Shown: one piece after another, positions 54,071 to 62,877 of the stretch
Numbering within the stretch: the first letter of the stretch is position 1
How the letters are laid out: each line of letters begins with the position of its first letter
Source: Acidovorax soli
Lineage (GTDB): Bacteria; Pseudomonadota; Gammaproteobacteria; Burkholderiales; Burkholderiaceae_C
Direction: 5' to 3'
Assembly (NCBI RefSeq): GCF_014207955.1
Contig: NZ_JACHLK010000001.1
Span: 62,001-126,000 of the forward strand
Length of the DNA stretch: 64,000 nucleotides
Translations under genes and position numbers: made by a program
The notes under the pieces: model-generated
The model's input: the letters and a program-made list of their open reading frames with translations, nothing else
Told to the model about the DNA's origin: nothing
Databases searched by the model: none

Positions 54071-55375
54071 ATGAAGCGCGGTTTCTACACCATCATGTCG
54101 GCGCAGTTTTTCAGCTCGCTGGCCGACAACGCACTCTTCGTGGCAGCGGTCGAACTCCTTCGTTCTGAGGGTGCGCCCGAATGGCAGCGCGCCGCGCTGG
54201 TGCCCATGTTCGCGCTGTTCTATGTCGTTCTGGCGCCTTTCGTGGGGGCCTTTGCCGACGCCCTGCCCAAAGGGCGGGTGATGTTCGTGAGCAATGCCAT
54301 CAAGGTGCTGGGCTGCCTGATGATGCTCTTTGGCTCGCACCCGCTGATCGCCTACGCGGTGGTGGGCCTGGGCGCCGCGGCCTACTCGCCGGCCAAGTAC
54401 GGCATCCTCACCGAGCTGCTGCCCGCCTCCCAGCTGGTCAAGGCCAATGGCTGGATCGAGGGGTTGACCATCGCCTCCATCATCCTTGGCGTGCTGCTCG
54501 GTGGCCAGCTCGTCGGGCACAACGTCTCGGGCATGATGCTGAGCTTCGATTTCCCGGTGATCGATACGGGCGTGGACACGCCCGCCGAGGCGGCCATTGC
54601 CGGATTGATCGCGATCTACGCACTGGCGGCCTGGTTCAACACCCGCATTCCGCACACCGGCGTGGAGATGCGCCCCCTGCGCGCCGACCCCTCGCGCAGC
54701 GTGCTGGCCAACACCATGGCCCTGCTGCCCGACTTCTGGGCCTGCAACAACCGCCTGTGGCGCGACAAGCTGGGCCAGATCTCGTTGGCCACCACCACCC
54801 TGTTCTGGGGTGCGGGCGGCAACCTCAAGTTCATCGTGCTGGCCTGGGCCGGCGTGGCCCTGGGCTACAACACCACCCAGGCCTCAGCCCTCACGGGCGT
54901 GGTCGCCATCGGCACCGCGGTGGGCGCCGTGGTGGCCTCCATGCGCATGCGGCTGGACATGGCCACCCGGGTCATCCCGCTGGGCATCGCCATGGGCCTG
55001 CTGCTGATACTGATGGTCTTCATCAAGAACATCTGGCTGGCCATTCCCTTTCTGATCCTGCTCGGCGGCCTGGGCGGCTACCTGGTCGTGCCCATGAACG
55101 CGCTGCTGCAGCACCGCGGCCACAACCTCATGGGCGCCGGCCGATCCATCGCCGTGCAGAACTTCAACGAGCAGGCCTGCATCCTGGCGCTGGGCGCGTT
55201 CTACAGCCTGTCGCTCAAGTTCGGCCTGTCGGTCTTCGGCGCCATCACCATCTTCGGCCTGGTGGTCGCGGGCATCATGTGGATCATCCGCCGCTGGCAC
55301 CAGAACAACTGCGTGACCCACCGCGAAGAGGTCGAGCACCTGCTGCACATTGCGCGGCAGGATGCGCACCACTAG
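54071..55375 (+). CDS. lplT: Lysophospholipid transporter LplT
   Basis: A 434-residue MFS protein with about 12 helices. [37 protein letters not shown] and [12 protein letters not shown] are LplT signatures. It flips lysophospholipids into the inner leaflet for re-acylation. In enterobacteria it adjoins or is fused to the acyltransferase gene aas; here none follows. Directly after the stop begins a copy of the dispersed intergenic repeat. Confidence 0.93.
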   Translation: MKRGFYTIMSAQFFSSLADNALFVAAVELLRSEGAPEWQRAALVPMFALFYVVLAPFVGAFADALPKGRVMFVSNAIKVLGCLMMLFGSHPLIAYAVVGLGAAAYSPAKYGILTELLPASQLVKANGWIEGLTIASIILGVLLGGQLVGHNVSGMMLSFDFPVIDTGVDTPAEAAIAGLIAIYALAAWFNTRIPHTGVEMRPLRADPSRSVLANTMALLPDFWACNNRLWRDKLGQISLATTTLFWGAGGNLKFIVLAWAGVALGYNTTQASALTGVVAIGTAVGAVVASMRMRLDMATRVIPLGIAMGLLLILMVFIKNIWLAIPFLILLGGLGGYLVVPMNALLQHRGHNLMGAGRSIAVQNFNEQACILALGAFYSLSLKFGLSVFGAITIFGLVVAGIMWIIRRWHQNNCVTHREEVEHLLHIARQDAHH

Positions 55376-55376
55376 G

Positions 55377-55459
55377 CTCCCCCTGAGGCGCTGCGCGCCA
55401 TCCCCCTGAGGGGGACGCCACCAGTGCGGCGGGGCGGCCCTTGCACGGTGGCACTGGCC
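55377..55459 (+). repeat. Dispersed GC-rich intergenic repeat, copy 1
   Basis: Begins one base after the lplT stop. It contains nested palindromes (CCCCCTGAGGGGG; GGCGCTGCGCGCC; GCCACC-A-GTGC pairing with GCAC-GGTGGC) and the 25-base core at 55424-55448, which recurs exactly on the other strand at 61118-61142. It likely folds into hairpins in the mRNA end. Confidence 0.8.
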
Positions 55460-55560
55460 TCGGTCGCGCGCATTGCATAGATTACGCCCAGGGCCGAAGC
55501 CGGCGGGCAGACAAACCGCGCAGCGGCTACCATGGCTTCTTCATCCACCGAGGAGCCCCG

Positions 55561-56046
55561 ATGCCCGAGACCATCTACGATTTCGAAGCCCTGCAGATGA
55601 ATGGGCAGAGCGTGCCGCTCTCGCAGTACCGGGGCAAGGTGCTGCTCATCGTGAACACGGCCAGCGCCTGCGGGTTCACGCCGCAGTTTGGGGGGCTGGA
55701 AGAGCTGCACAAGGAGTATGGCGGCAAGGGCCTGGTGGTGCTGGGTTTTCCGTGCAACCAGTTCGGCAGCCAGGACCCGGGCAGCAACGACGAGATCGCA
55801 AGCTTCTGCCAGCTCAACTACGGCGTGAGCTTTCCGATGATGGCCAAGATCGACGTCAATGGGGCCAATGCATCGCCCCTCTACAAATGGCTCACGGCCG
55901 AGGCCCCGGGCCTGTTGGGCAGCAAGGCCATCAAGTGGAACTTCACGAAATTCCTGGTGGGCAAGGATGGCCAGGTGATCCGCCGCTATGCCCCGCAGGA
56001 TGCGCCCAAGAAGCTCGCAGGCGATATCGAGGCCGCGCTGGCCTGA
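55561..56046 (+). CDS. Glutathione peroxidase (BtuE-like)
   Basis: A 161-residue thiol peroxidase. The Cys37 motif NTASACGFTPQ, then LGFPCNQFGSQDPG with Gln67, and the Trp/Asn in IKWNFTKF complete the catalytic tetrad. Cys in place of selenocysteine and the second Cys65 suggest thioredoxin-linked peroxide reduction. ATG 55561 fits the family start. The gap before it holds the intergenic repeat. Confidence 0.95.
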   Translation: MPETIYDFEALQMNGQSVPLSQYRGKVLLIVNTASACGFTPQFGGLEELHKEYGGKGLVVLGFPCNQFGSQDPGSNDEIASFCQLNYGVSFPMMAKIDVNGANASPLYKWLTAEAPGLLGSKAIKWNFTKFLVGKDGQVIRRYAPQDAPKKLAGDIEAALA

Positions 56047-56059
56047 TCCTGCGGCCTAC

Positions 56060-56536
56060 CTACCTCTGCCAGCGGCAGAGCACACGCTCGCGGCCTGTGA
56101 CAGGGTTGCGGTCCGGTGCGCCTTCCTGCAGGCCGCAGCGCGCATAGAAGCGGCGTGCGCCCAGGTTGCCGCTGGCCACGTGCAGCGACCAGCCCGCCGG
56201 GCACAGCGCGCTGACCTGCGCGACCAGGGCCGCGCCAATGCCCTGCCCCTGCAATTCAGGGTCCACGAACAACTGGTGCAGGTAGCCCGCGCCCGTATCC
56301 AGCACCAGGAACGCGGCGATGCGCCCCTGCAGCTCGCCCACCAGCGTGAGGCATGGTGGCCCGAAAAACTCCCCCTGGACCCGCCCCTGCCAATGTGCCA
56401 GCGGCGCGACCTCGGCCACCGCGGGGTTGGCCGACGCCCAGGCACGCCGCCACAGCGCGGCCAGTGCGGGGGCATCGTCCCTCCCAGCGGGGCGCAGGGG
56501 CAAGGGCTCGGGCAAGACGGGCGCGGCAGTCTCCAT
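56060..56536 (-). CDS. GNAT-family acetyltransferase
   Basis: A 158-residue N-acetyltransferase. LPLRPAGRDDAPALAALWRRAW starts the fold; YLHQLFVDPELQGQGIGAALV holds the acetyl-CoA loop (QGQGIG); ASGNLGARRFYARCGL is motif B. Its substrate is unknown. It lies 16 bp after the acyltransferase gene on the same strand and may share its transcript. Confidence 0.88.
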   Translation of the reverse strand: METAAPVLPEPLPLRPAGRDDAPALAALWRRAWASANPAVAEVAPLAHWQGRVQGEFFGPPCLTLVGELQGRIAAFLVLDTGAGYLHQLFVDPELQGQGIGAALVAQVSALCPAGWSLHVASGNLGARRFYARCGLQEGAPDRNPVTGRERVLCRWQR

Positions 56537-56552
56537 GGGGGGATCTTCTCGG

Positions 56553-57770
56553 TCAACGGGCCGCCAGTATCCCCCCTGGCGCCGCCTTGGCCCGCACCGC
56601 TCCGGCCGGCGGCAGGCCGAACAGCGGCCGCAGCCAGCGCGAGCGCCGCACCAGTCCCGTCAGTGCCCAGCACAGCAGTACCGTACCGGTCAGCAAGGCG
56701 AGCGGTTCCAGCACCGGGCCCAATGGCCAGCGCGCCAGGGCGACCGCAAGCACGATGATGGCCGTCTGGTGCAGCACATACCAGGGGTAGACGGCCTCAC
56801 GCGCCCAGGGCAGCCAGCGCCAGGGCCGGTTGAGCCGGTGGTGGGCCCAGCCCAGGAGAGCCAGCAGCATGCCCCACAGGTACAGGTCGGCTAGCACCCG
56901 CACGGCGGTGCGTGCCAGCCAGCCGCCGTTCTGCACGGCAGGCCCCCGCAGGAGCATGAACAGCGCCAGCAGGAGCAGCGCCCCCGCCAGAGTGCGCCAG
57001 CGCAGACGTACCAGCTCCGCCCACAGGCCGGCATCGAGCCCGATCCAGTAGCCGTACAGGAACAGCGTGAAGTACACCGCATGCAGCCAGGCATCGTGGA
57101 TGAGGTCGTGCGTGGGCGGGAAGTGGCGCCACAGCAGCAGCGAGTACAGCACCAGGGGCAGCACGGGCAGCAGGAACAGCGCGGCGCCCCGCAGGCCGGT
57201 AAAGGCCGCACGCAGCCGCTGCCCCCTGGCCGACTCCAGCCCGGGCAACAGCAGCGCCAACACCACCGTGTAGGCCCACAGGTAGGCCAGGTACCACAGG
57301 TGGTTCCAGGTCACGCCCACCTCCCAGCCATCGAAGGCACCCGCCGGCCAGCCACCTCCTGCGCCGAAATAGCGGAGCAGAAAGGCCCCGAAGCCCGGTG
57401 CGATCAACCCGTTGGCAACGCCCTGCGCATAAGGCTGGTAGGGCACCACGATGGCCATGCCGAACACCAGCGGCAGCAGCAGGCGCCAACTGCGCAGCCG
57501 GACCAGCCCCGGCACGGTCTTGCGGCCGCGCACCAGTCCGAACGCCAGCCCGGACACCAGGAACACCAGGTCCATGCGCCAGAGATTGAGCGCCCGCATG
57601 GGCGCCTGCAGCCATTCGGCCGCATGCGGGCTCTTGAGGTGCCAGTGCCAGTCGGCCACGTAGTACATGGCCACGTGGTAGACGATGACCAGGGCGAAAG
57701 CGAGGGCGCGCAAGGCATCGATGTCATGGCGGCGCGGGGCCGCGGAGGGAAGGTGGTGGGGATCGGTCAT
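56553..57770 (-). CDS. Membrane acyltransferase family 3 (OpgC-like)
   Basis: A 405-residue integral membrane protein with about ten helices. The N-terminal RRHDIDALRALAFALVIVYHVAMYY carries the family's conserved Arg and His; MDLVFLVSGLAFGLVRGRK and NHLWYLAYLW follow. Members transfer acyl or succinyl groups to exported glycans or lipids. ATG 57770 follows a G-rich site. It is divergent from a membrane LytTR regulator, which probably controls it. Confidence 0.87.
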   Translation of the reverse strand: MTDPHHLPSAAPRRHDIDALRALAFALVIVYHVAMYYVADWHWHLKSPHAAEWLQAPMRALNLWRMDLVFLVSGLAFGLVRGRKTVPGLVRLRSWRLLLPLVFGMAIVVPYQPYAQGVANGLIAPGFGAFLLRYFGAGGGWPAGAFDGWEVGVTWNHLWYLAYLWAYTVVLALLLPGLESARGQRLRAAFTGLRGAALFLLPVLPLVLYSLLLWRHFPPTHDLIHDAWLHAVYFTLFLYGYWIGLDAGLWAELVRLRWRTLAGALLLLALFMLLRGPAVQNGGWLARTAVRVLADLYLWGMLLALLGWAHHRLNRPWRWLPWAREAVYPWYVLHQTAIIVLAVALARWPLGPVLEPLALLTGTVLLCWALTGLVRRSRWLRPLFGLPPAGAVRAKAAPGGILAAR

Positions 57771-57912
57771 GCCCCCATGCTCGCGCCGCAAGGCCTGTGC
57801 CCTGCCCCCTGCGGGACGGGGACCCATGCACTTTGGGATGGGCGGTGGCCGGCAGGGACGAAGATCGGGCCCGTTTTCCAACCCGATCCAGGCCCTTGCC
57901 TACACTGGGGGC

Positions 57913-58827
57913 ATGTCGTCCCCGCCCACCCTGCCCTGGCCCGAACGCTACCGCCCGCTGCGCCGCCGCGCCGAAATCGGCTTCTGGGCCACGGTACTGC
58001 TGGTCCAGGCGGCCTTCAACAGCGTGGTGACCTTGATCGACCTGCGCTCCGCGGGCCGGCCGGTGGCCGCTTGGGAGCCGGCGCTGTGGGAGTTGTCCAG
58101 CGTGCTGGTGGTGGGCCTGCTGATCCCGGCCATCGTCGCCTTCGAGCGCCGCTTTCCCCTGCACTGGGACACGCTGCGCCGCCACCTGCCCTGGCATGTG
58201 CTGGGCAGCCTGGTGTATTGCACCGTTCACCTGGCGGCCATGATCGCGCTGCGGCATATCGCCTACGCCGCGCTGGGCGCCGAATACCGGCTGAACGGCC
58301 CCTGGTGGGCGCAATGGGGGTACGAGTACCTCAAGGACGTGCGCACCTATGCACTCATCGTGTGCGCCTTGGTGAGCTACCGCTTCGTGCTGCTGCGCCT
58401 GCAGGGCGAGGCCCGGGTGCTGGACACGCCCGAGCCCTCGCCCCTGCAGGAGGTGCCCGCCACCCCAGCAGTGGAATCCGCAGAGCCGTCCCCCCCACCC
58501 GCCGCGGTGCCGCGACCCGAGCGCTTTCTGGTGCGCAAGCTGCGCCGCGAGTTCCTGATCGCTGCCAACGACATCGCCTGGCTGCAGGCCGAGGCCAACT
58601 ACGTGGGCCTGCATGTCAACGGGCACGACTACCTGGTGCGCTCGACCCTTACGGACTTTCTCACCCAGCTGGACCCGGCGCGCTTTGTGCGCGTGCACCG
58701 CAGCTATGCCGTGAACCTGGACGCCGTGGCCGAAATCGAGCCGCTGGACAGCGGCGATGCGCGCCTGCGCATGAAGGACGGCAGCACCGTGCCCTGCAGC
58801 CGGCGCTACCGGGACGCCCTGGCATAG
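57913..58827 (+). CDS. Membrane-anchored LytTR-domain regulator
   Basis: A 304-residue protein with four predicted helices in the first half (about 20-150) and a C-terminal LytTR DNA-binding domain (about 205-300). The LytTR part shows FLIAANDIAWLQAEANYVGLH, VRSTLTDFL, FVRVHRSYAVNLDAVAEIEPL and VPCSRRY. A Pro/Glu-rich linker joins the two. No receiver domain is present, so it is a one-component membrane regulator. The divergent acyltransferase gene is the obvious target. Confidence 0.9.
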   Translation: MSSPPTLPWPERYRPLRRRAEIGFWATVLLVQAAFNSVVTLIDLRSAGRPVAAWEPALWELSSVLVVGLLIPAIVAFERRFPLHWDTLRRHLPWHVLGSLVYCTVHLAAMIALRHIAYAALGAEYRLNGPWWAQWGYEYLKDVRTYALIVCALVSYRFVLLRLQGEARVLDTPEPSPLQEVPATPAVESAEPSPPPAAVPRPERFLVRKLRREFLIAANDIAWLQAEANYVGLHVNGHDYLVRSTLTDFLTQLDPARFVRVHRSYAVNLDAVAEIEPLDSGDARLRMKDGSTVPCSRRYRDALA

Positions 58828-58839
58828 GAGGCTGTGCCG

Positions 58840-59217
58840 TCACGAGCGCCAGGGCAGTTCCAGGGCCTCCCCGTCGGGCAGCCGGGTGTCCACCGGCGTG
58901 CCCGCAAAGATGCCGATGACTTCGAGCGGCACCGCCCCCACGCTGAACAGCTGGTGCACCTGGTCGCGCGGCAGCGCCACCACCGATTCGGGCCCGAAAC
59001 GGTGCACCCGGCCATGGGTGTGGACCTCGCCCCAGCCGCTCAGGCACAGCACGACCTCGTCGCAGCCGTGCTGGTGCGGCGGCGTGGCGGCACCGGGCTC
59101 CAGGCGTTGTCGCCATACCGACAACTGGGCCAGCCCCGTGTCCGATCCGGCCCAGGTGGCATGGGCCACGCCAGGGATGGGGGTGGGCTCGGGGTGGGTT
59201 TGCGCAAGAACTTGCAT
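58840..59217 (-). CDS. Cupin-domain protein
   Basis: A 125-residue single-cupin protein. Metal-ligand motif 1 is PPHQHGCDEVVLCLSGWGEVH; motif 2 is around LPRDQVHQLFS. Small cupins of this type may be enzymes or ligand sensors; the function is not evident. ATG 59217 follows an AAAGAGAGAG stretch. Divergent from a LysR gene, which is the probable regulator. Confidence 0.85.
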   Translation of the reverse strand: MQVLAQTHPEPTPIPGVAHATWAGSDTGLAQLSVWRQRLEPGAATPPHQHGCDEVVLCLSGWGEVHTHGRVHRFGPESVVALPRDQVHQLFSVGAVPLEVIGIFAGTPVDTRLPDGEALELPWRS

Positions 59218-59357
59218 GGGGACTCTCTCTTTCCAAGGGGGTGAATGAAGAACTGCAGTGTGTCCAGCGCGCAACCTTTCGAGAAGACACGCCAGTGCCT
59301 TAACATTGCCGAAAATTCTTCGTCAATCACGCCGCGAGGGCGAGACAAGGAGCCCCC

Positions 59358-60266
59358 ATGCCCGGCCTGCAGCAGTTCGTCGCCTTTGCCGAGACCGCCA
59401 AACAGGGCGGGTTTGCCGCAGCCGCACGGCAGCTGGGCGCGGCCCCCTCCACCGTGGCCAAGTCGGTGCAGCGGCTCGAAGAGGGCCTGGGGGTCAAACT
59501 GTTCCACCGCACCACGCGGCAGGTCACGCTCACGCCCGATGGCGAGCGCCTGTACCAGCGCTGCCAGCGCGTGCTGACGGAGCTGGAGGATCTGCAGGCC
59601 GACGCCTCGGGTGCGCGCCAGACGCTTTCGGGCACCCTGCGCATCGACCTGCCGGTGTTCTACGGCAAGCACTTTGTGCTGCCCCTGCTGGCAGCACTGC
59701 GCCGCCAGCATCCCCAGCTGGAGATGGACATCAGCCTCACCGACCTGCAGGTGGATCTGGTGCGCAGCGGCATCGACCTGGCCGTGCGCATCGGCGCGCT
59801 CAAGGACTCGACCCTGGTGGCGCAGCGGGTGGACCGGCAGCAACTGATGCTGTGCGCCAGCCCCGCCTACCTGGCTGCACACGGCACGCCCCGGTGCATC
59901 GATGACCTGGCCGCGCACGCCACCGTGGTGTTTCGCCTGCCCAACACAGGCCGCGACCGCAGCTGGCAGTTCCAGCAGCAGGGACAGGCGTTGGAGTACA
60001 CCCCCCACCCGCATGTGCGCATGAGCGAGACCGAAGGCCTGCTGGAGGCCATGCGGCTGGGCATGGGCCTGTGCCAGGTGCCCGACATGCTGGTGCAGGC
60101 ATCGATGGCCAGGGGCGAACTGCAGGAGGTGCTGCCCGACCTGCGGCCACCCGCCATGCCCATCCACATCGTCTACCCCTCCGGGCGGCTGCTGCCCGCG
60201 CGGGTGCGCGCCGCCATCGACATGCTGCAGGCACTGCGGCAGCGCCTGCCCGCCGCCGACGTGTGA
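59358..60266 (+). CDS. LysR-family transcriptional regulator
   Basis: A 302-residue LysR protein of the group with an AETAKQGGFAAAARQLGAAPSTVAKSVQRLE-type helix-turn-helix. The effector-binding domain has GTLRIDLPVFYGKHFVLPLL and SGIDLAVRIG. It lies divergent from the cupin gene with 140 bp between starts. CGAA-N5-TTCG (59310-59322) in an AT-rich patch is a possible binding site. The ligand is unknown. Confidence 0.93.
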   Translation: MPGLQQFVAFAETAKQGGFAAAARQLGAAPSTVAKSVQRLEEGLGVKLFHRTTRQVTLTPDGERLYQRCQRVLTELEDLQADASGARQTLSGTLRIDLPVFYGKHFVLPLLAALRRQHPQLEMDISLTDLQVDLVRSGIDLAVRIGALKDSTLVAQRVDRQQLMLCASPAYLAAHGTPRCIDDLAAHATVVFRLPNTGRDRSWQFQQQGQALEYTPHPHVRMSETEGLLEAMRLGMGLCQVPDMLVQASMARGELQEVLPDLRPPAMPIHIVYPSGRLLPARVRAAIDMLQALRQRLPAADV

Positions 60267-60276
60267 GCGGACAGGC

Positions 60277-61017
60277 TCAATCCGTGCCCGCAGGTGCGGG
60301 AGCGCAGGCGGGCGGCCATTCTGGCGGCCGCGATTCCATCTCGGCCTCGATCTGGCGCAGCATGTCGGCCAGGGTCTTGCCGGGCTCCTGGCGGAAGCGC
60401 TCGGGCAGCACGGTGAGGGTGGCGATGCGATCGATGCGGAAACCGCGAAAATCGTTGCGCAGCTCGCACCAGGCCGACAGCGTCCAGACCTTGCCCCAAT
60501 AGAAGCAGCCCAAGGGGCGCAGGCGGCGCACGCTGGGCCGGCCCTGCACGTCGGCATAGTCGATCTGCACCACATGGCAGCTGTGCACCGCTTCGCGCAG
60601 GGTCTGCAGCGTGGCCTGGGAGCGCGGCCCCAGGCCCACCGAAGGAGCGTAGAGCGCCTGCGCTTCGGCCGCCACGCGCGCCTCGGGCGGCAGCACCGAG
60701 AGGATCTTGCCGAGCGCCCCTTCGACCTCGCGTGCCAGCCCGGCGTCGAGCCATGCCTGCGCCAGCCGCGCAGCTGCAACGAGGGCATTGGCCTCGCCCT
60801 GGCTGAACATCAGCGGCGGCAGGTCAAAGCCTGCGCCCAGGCGGTAACCGACACCGGCCTCGCCATCGATGGGCACGCCCTGGTGCTGCAGGTCGGCCAC
60901 ATCGCGGTAGATGGTGCGCTGCGACACCTCCAGCCGCTCGGCCAGGAAGGCGGCGGTGGACAGGCGCCGCCCACGGATGAGTTGGACGATCTGGAACAGG
61001 CGGTCTGCGCGGCGCAT
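60277..61017 (-). CDS. YafY-family regulator (HTH_11 + WYL)
   Basis: A 246-residue regulator. The N-terminal helix-turn-helix is RADRLFQIVQLIRGRRLSTAAFLAERLEVSQRTIYRDVADL-like, followed by a WYL sensor domain (about 135-215) with YADVQGRPSVRRLRPLG and SAWCELRNDFRGFRIDR. WYL domains sense ligands, often nucleotides. It lies downstream of the GyrI-like gene, with the second copy of the dispersed repeat between them. Confidence 0.92.
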   Translation of the reverse strand: MRRADRLFQIVQLIRGRRLSTAAFLAERLEVSQRTIYRDVADLQHQGVPIDGEAGVGYRLGAGFDLPPLMFSQGEANALVAAARLAQAWLDAGLAREVEGALGKILSVLPPEARVAAEAQALYAPSVGLGPRSQATLQTLREAVHSCHVVQIDYADVQGRPSVRRLRPLGCFYWGKVWTLSAWCELRNDFRGFRIDRIATLTVLPERFRQEPGKTLADMLRQIEAEMESRPPEWPPACAPAPAGTD

Positions 61018-61091
61018 AGATTAAAAAGCCATCAAGGCGTTGGGCAGTGATCGCATATCAGCTATCCACGGTGCTGCGCGCGCGGGTATGA

Positions 61092-61212
61092 GACTGGCGC
61101 AGCCAAAGCCAGTGCCCCCGTGCAAGGGCCGCCCCGCCGCACCGGGGGCGTCCCCCTCCCAGATTGCGAAGCAATATGAGAGAGGGGTGAAGGCGCGAAG
61201 CGACTCAGGGGG
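61092..61212 (-). repeat. Dispersed GC-rich intergenic repeat, copy 2
   Basis: On the minus strand this begins seven bases after the GyrI-like gene's stop with CCCCCTGAGTCGCTTCGCGC, as copy 1 begins after lplT. The 25-base core (61118-61142) is identical to copy 1. It differs from copy 1 by an insertion of about 35 bp holding the palindromic ATTGCTTCGCAAT. It ends in a GACTGGCGCAGCC...-type stem. Confidence 0.8.
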
Positions 61213-61219
61213 TGTCATC

Positions 61220-61684
61220 TCAAATACCGATGTGGATGGCGACGCGGTCAGGGCCCGGGTAAGCCTCGAAGTCCGTGGCGAAGCGGCGCTTGATCTGCGG
61301 GTTCTCGGCGAAGTAGCGCCACACCTGGCCCCAGGCATCGATCACCATCTGCGGCATGGCGCCCTGTCCGTGGAACACCAGGTAGTCGCCCGCCTCGATC
61401 TCCACCGTGGTGGCACCGCCCACGATCTCTGCGCCCGCGGGCGCGTCCACACCGGCCGTGACGTCGAAGGCGCCATGCTCGTTGGACTCGTAAGCGCTGT
61501 AGACGCCGAAGATGCGGCCGTCGGCGCCCGGCTTGGGCAACTTGTGCTCCCAGCTTTCGCTGAAGAAGCGGTCCCACAGGCCGCCGATGCGCGCGGTCTC
61601 GGGGTTCATCTCTTCGCTGTTGCGGGTGCGCACGGCGATGCCGGCAACGCGAAAGGCAGGGATCTTTTCAGAAACGGGTGGCAT
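61220..61684 (-). CDS. GyrI-like / effector-binding domain protein
   Basis: A 154-residue protein with the SOUL/GyrI-like small-molecule-binding fold. IPAFRVAGIAVRTRNSEEMNPETARIGGLWDRFF starts the domain; FGVYSAYESNEHGAFDVTAGV and AGDYLVFHGQGAMPQMVIDAWGQVW follow. The domain occurs in the C-terminus of AraC regulators such as Rob. Such genes are often paired with YafY-type regulators, as here. ATG 61684 is preceded by GAGAGAGAGAA. Confidence 0.85.
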   Translation of the reverse strand: MPPVSEKIPAFRVAGIAVRTRNSEEMNPETARIGGLWDRFFSESWEHKLPKPGADGRIFGVYSAYESNEHGAFDVTAGVDAPAGAEIVGGATTVEIEAGDYLVFHGQGAMPQMVIDAWGQVWRYFAENPQIKRRFATDFEAYPGPDRVAIHIGI

Positions 61685-61825
61685 GCGGTTCTCTCTCTCT
61701 CTGGGTTTGTCAGGAGCCGTGATGGTGCCGGCCCCCTGCTGACAACCTTGTGTCAGCAGGATGGCGCGGCGCACGGCAAATTGCAACCAGGGGAAAGAGA
61801 GGCCGCCATCCCGCCCGAAGGCGGG

Positions 61826-61851
61826 GCTGCTGCCAAGGCCTTGTCAGCAGC
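61826..61851. terminator. Possible hairpin between the ProQ-like and GyrI-like genes
   Basis: GCTGCTG (61826-61832) and CAGCAGC (61845-61851) can pair around a 12-base loop, with partial GC pairing extending the stem. No T-run on either side, so it is a weak or Rho-assisted terminator at best. Confidence 0.35.
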
Positions 61852-61882
61852 CGCCCCCAAGGGAAGGAGCCTGTGCAGCGGC

Positions 61883-62809
61883 TCAGGCCGCAGGGGCGGT
61901 GGTCGCTGCGGCGGTGGCAGCCGCGGCCACCACACTGCGATAACGGCGTGCGCGCTCCAGCGTCTGGCCGGCTGCGCGCGCAGCCATGCCGTACATGTCG
62001 GCGAAAGCCTCCAGGGTCTGGCCGCTGGCCTCGAAGGCGCGCAGCAGGGCTTCGTCGCGGGCGTTGCGCATGGCCCATTCGGCAAAGGCCTCTTCGAGCA
62101 GGGTATTGGCCTCGTCATCGCGGCCCGTCACCAGCTCGGTGTAGGCCTCGCGCGTGAGGCCCGAGGCCTCGAAGGCCTGGACCAGGCGGTTGCGCAGCTT
62201 GGGCAGCAGGTCTTCGCCGGCGCGCGCCTTGCTGTTCTTGCGGCGGCGGTAGACCTCCAGCAGCGCGTGGTGCACATGCTCGGGCGCCATGGCTTCCACC
62301 GGCTTGCCCGCGAGGTCGTGGCGCTTGTCGCCCGCGGCCACGCTCTGCAGGTAGCGGGTGGAACGGGTGTGGATGCCCAGAGCTGCCTTGAGCGCCTCGC
62401 GCTCGAACAGCTCGGGGTGGGCCGCCTGCAGGTCCTGGAAGATGCCGCGCTTGAGCGGGCGGAACACCGCGCCGAAAAGCTGCGGGTACAGGCCCGCCAG
62501 TTGCTCCAGCACAGGGTGGGTGCGCGGTGGCGTGCGCTGGGCGCCGGCAGGGGCCGCGGCGGCCCCCTTCACCTCGGGCGCAGCGGTGTCATGCGGGCGC
62601 GGGTTGCCGCCATCGTGCTTGCCACCGCGGCCGCCACGGCCTCCGCGGCTGCGCCGGCTCTTGCTGGCAGGCGCCTGGGCTGGCGAATCCCCGCCCTCGG
62701 CTCCGGCCGAAGCCACGGCGGAGGCAGGCGATGCGGCCTGGTCCGCCGTGGGGGCAGCGGCGGCGGGCGCGGCGATCTTCTGTTCTTGTTCTGGCACGTT
62801 GTCGGTCAT
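61883..62809 (-). CDS. ProQ/FinO-family RNA chaperone with RGG linker
   Basis: A 308-residue RNA-binding protein. The first 90 residues are a disordered Ala/Pro/Gln-rich part with a basic RRSRGGRGGRGGKHDGG box. The ProQ/FinO domain follows (about 95-215): RTHPVLEQLAGLYPQLFGAVFRPLKRGIFQDL, LGIHTRSTRYLQSVAAGDKRHDL. A helical C-terminal part (about 220-308) lacks the Tudor-like domain of E. coli ProQ and ends in Ala/Thr repeats. It would bind structured small RNAs and mRNA ends. ATG 62809 is the natural start. Confidence 0.9.
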   Translation of the reverse strand: MTDNVPEQEQKIAAPAAAAPTADQAASPASAVASAGAEGGDSPAQAPASKSRRSRGGRGGRGGKHDGGNPRPHDTAAPEVKGAAAAPAGAQRTPPRTHPVLEQLAGLYPQLFGAVFRPLKRGIFQDLQAAHPELFEREALKAALGIHTRSTRYLQSVAAGDKRHDLAGKPVEAMAPEHVHHALLEVYRRRKNSKARAGEDLLPKLRNRLVQAFEASGLTREAYTELVTGRDDEANTLLEEAFAEWAMRNARDEALLRAFEASGQTLEAFADMYGMAARAAGQTLERARRYRSVVAAAATAAATTAPAA

Positions 62810-62877
62810 GGCGTAGCGAGGAAGGGGGGGCAAGAAAACCCTCAATCATGCCAGCCTTGGGCTGGAAAGCCTAAAAA

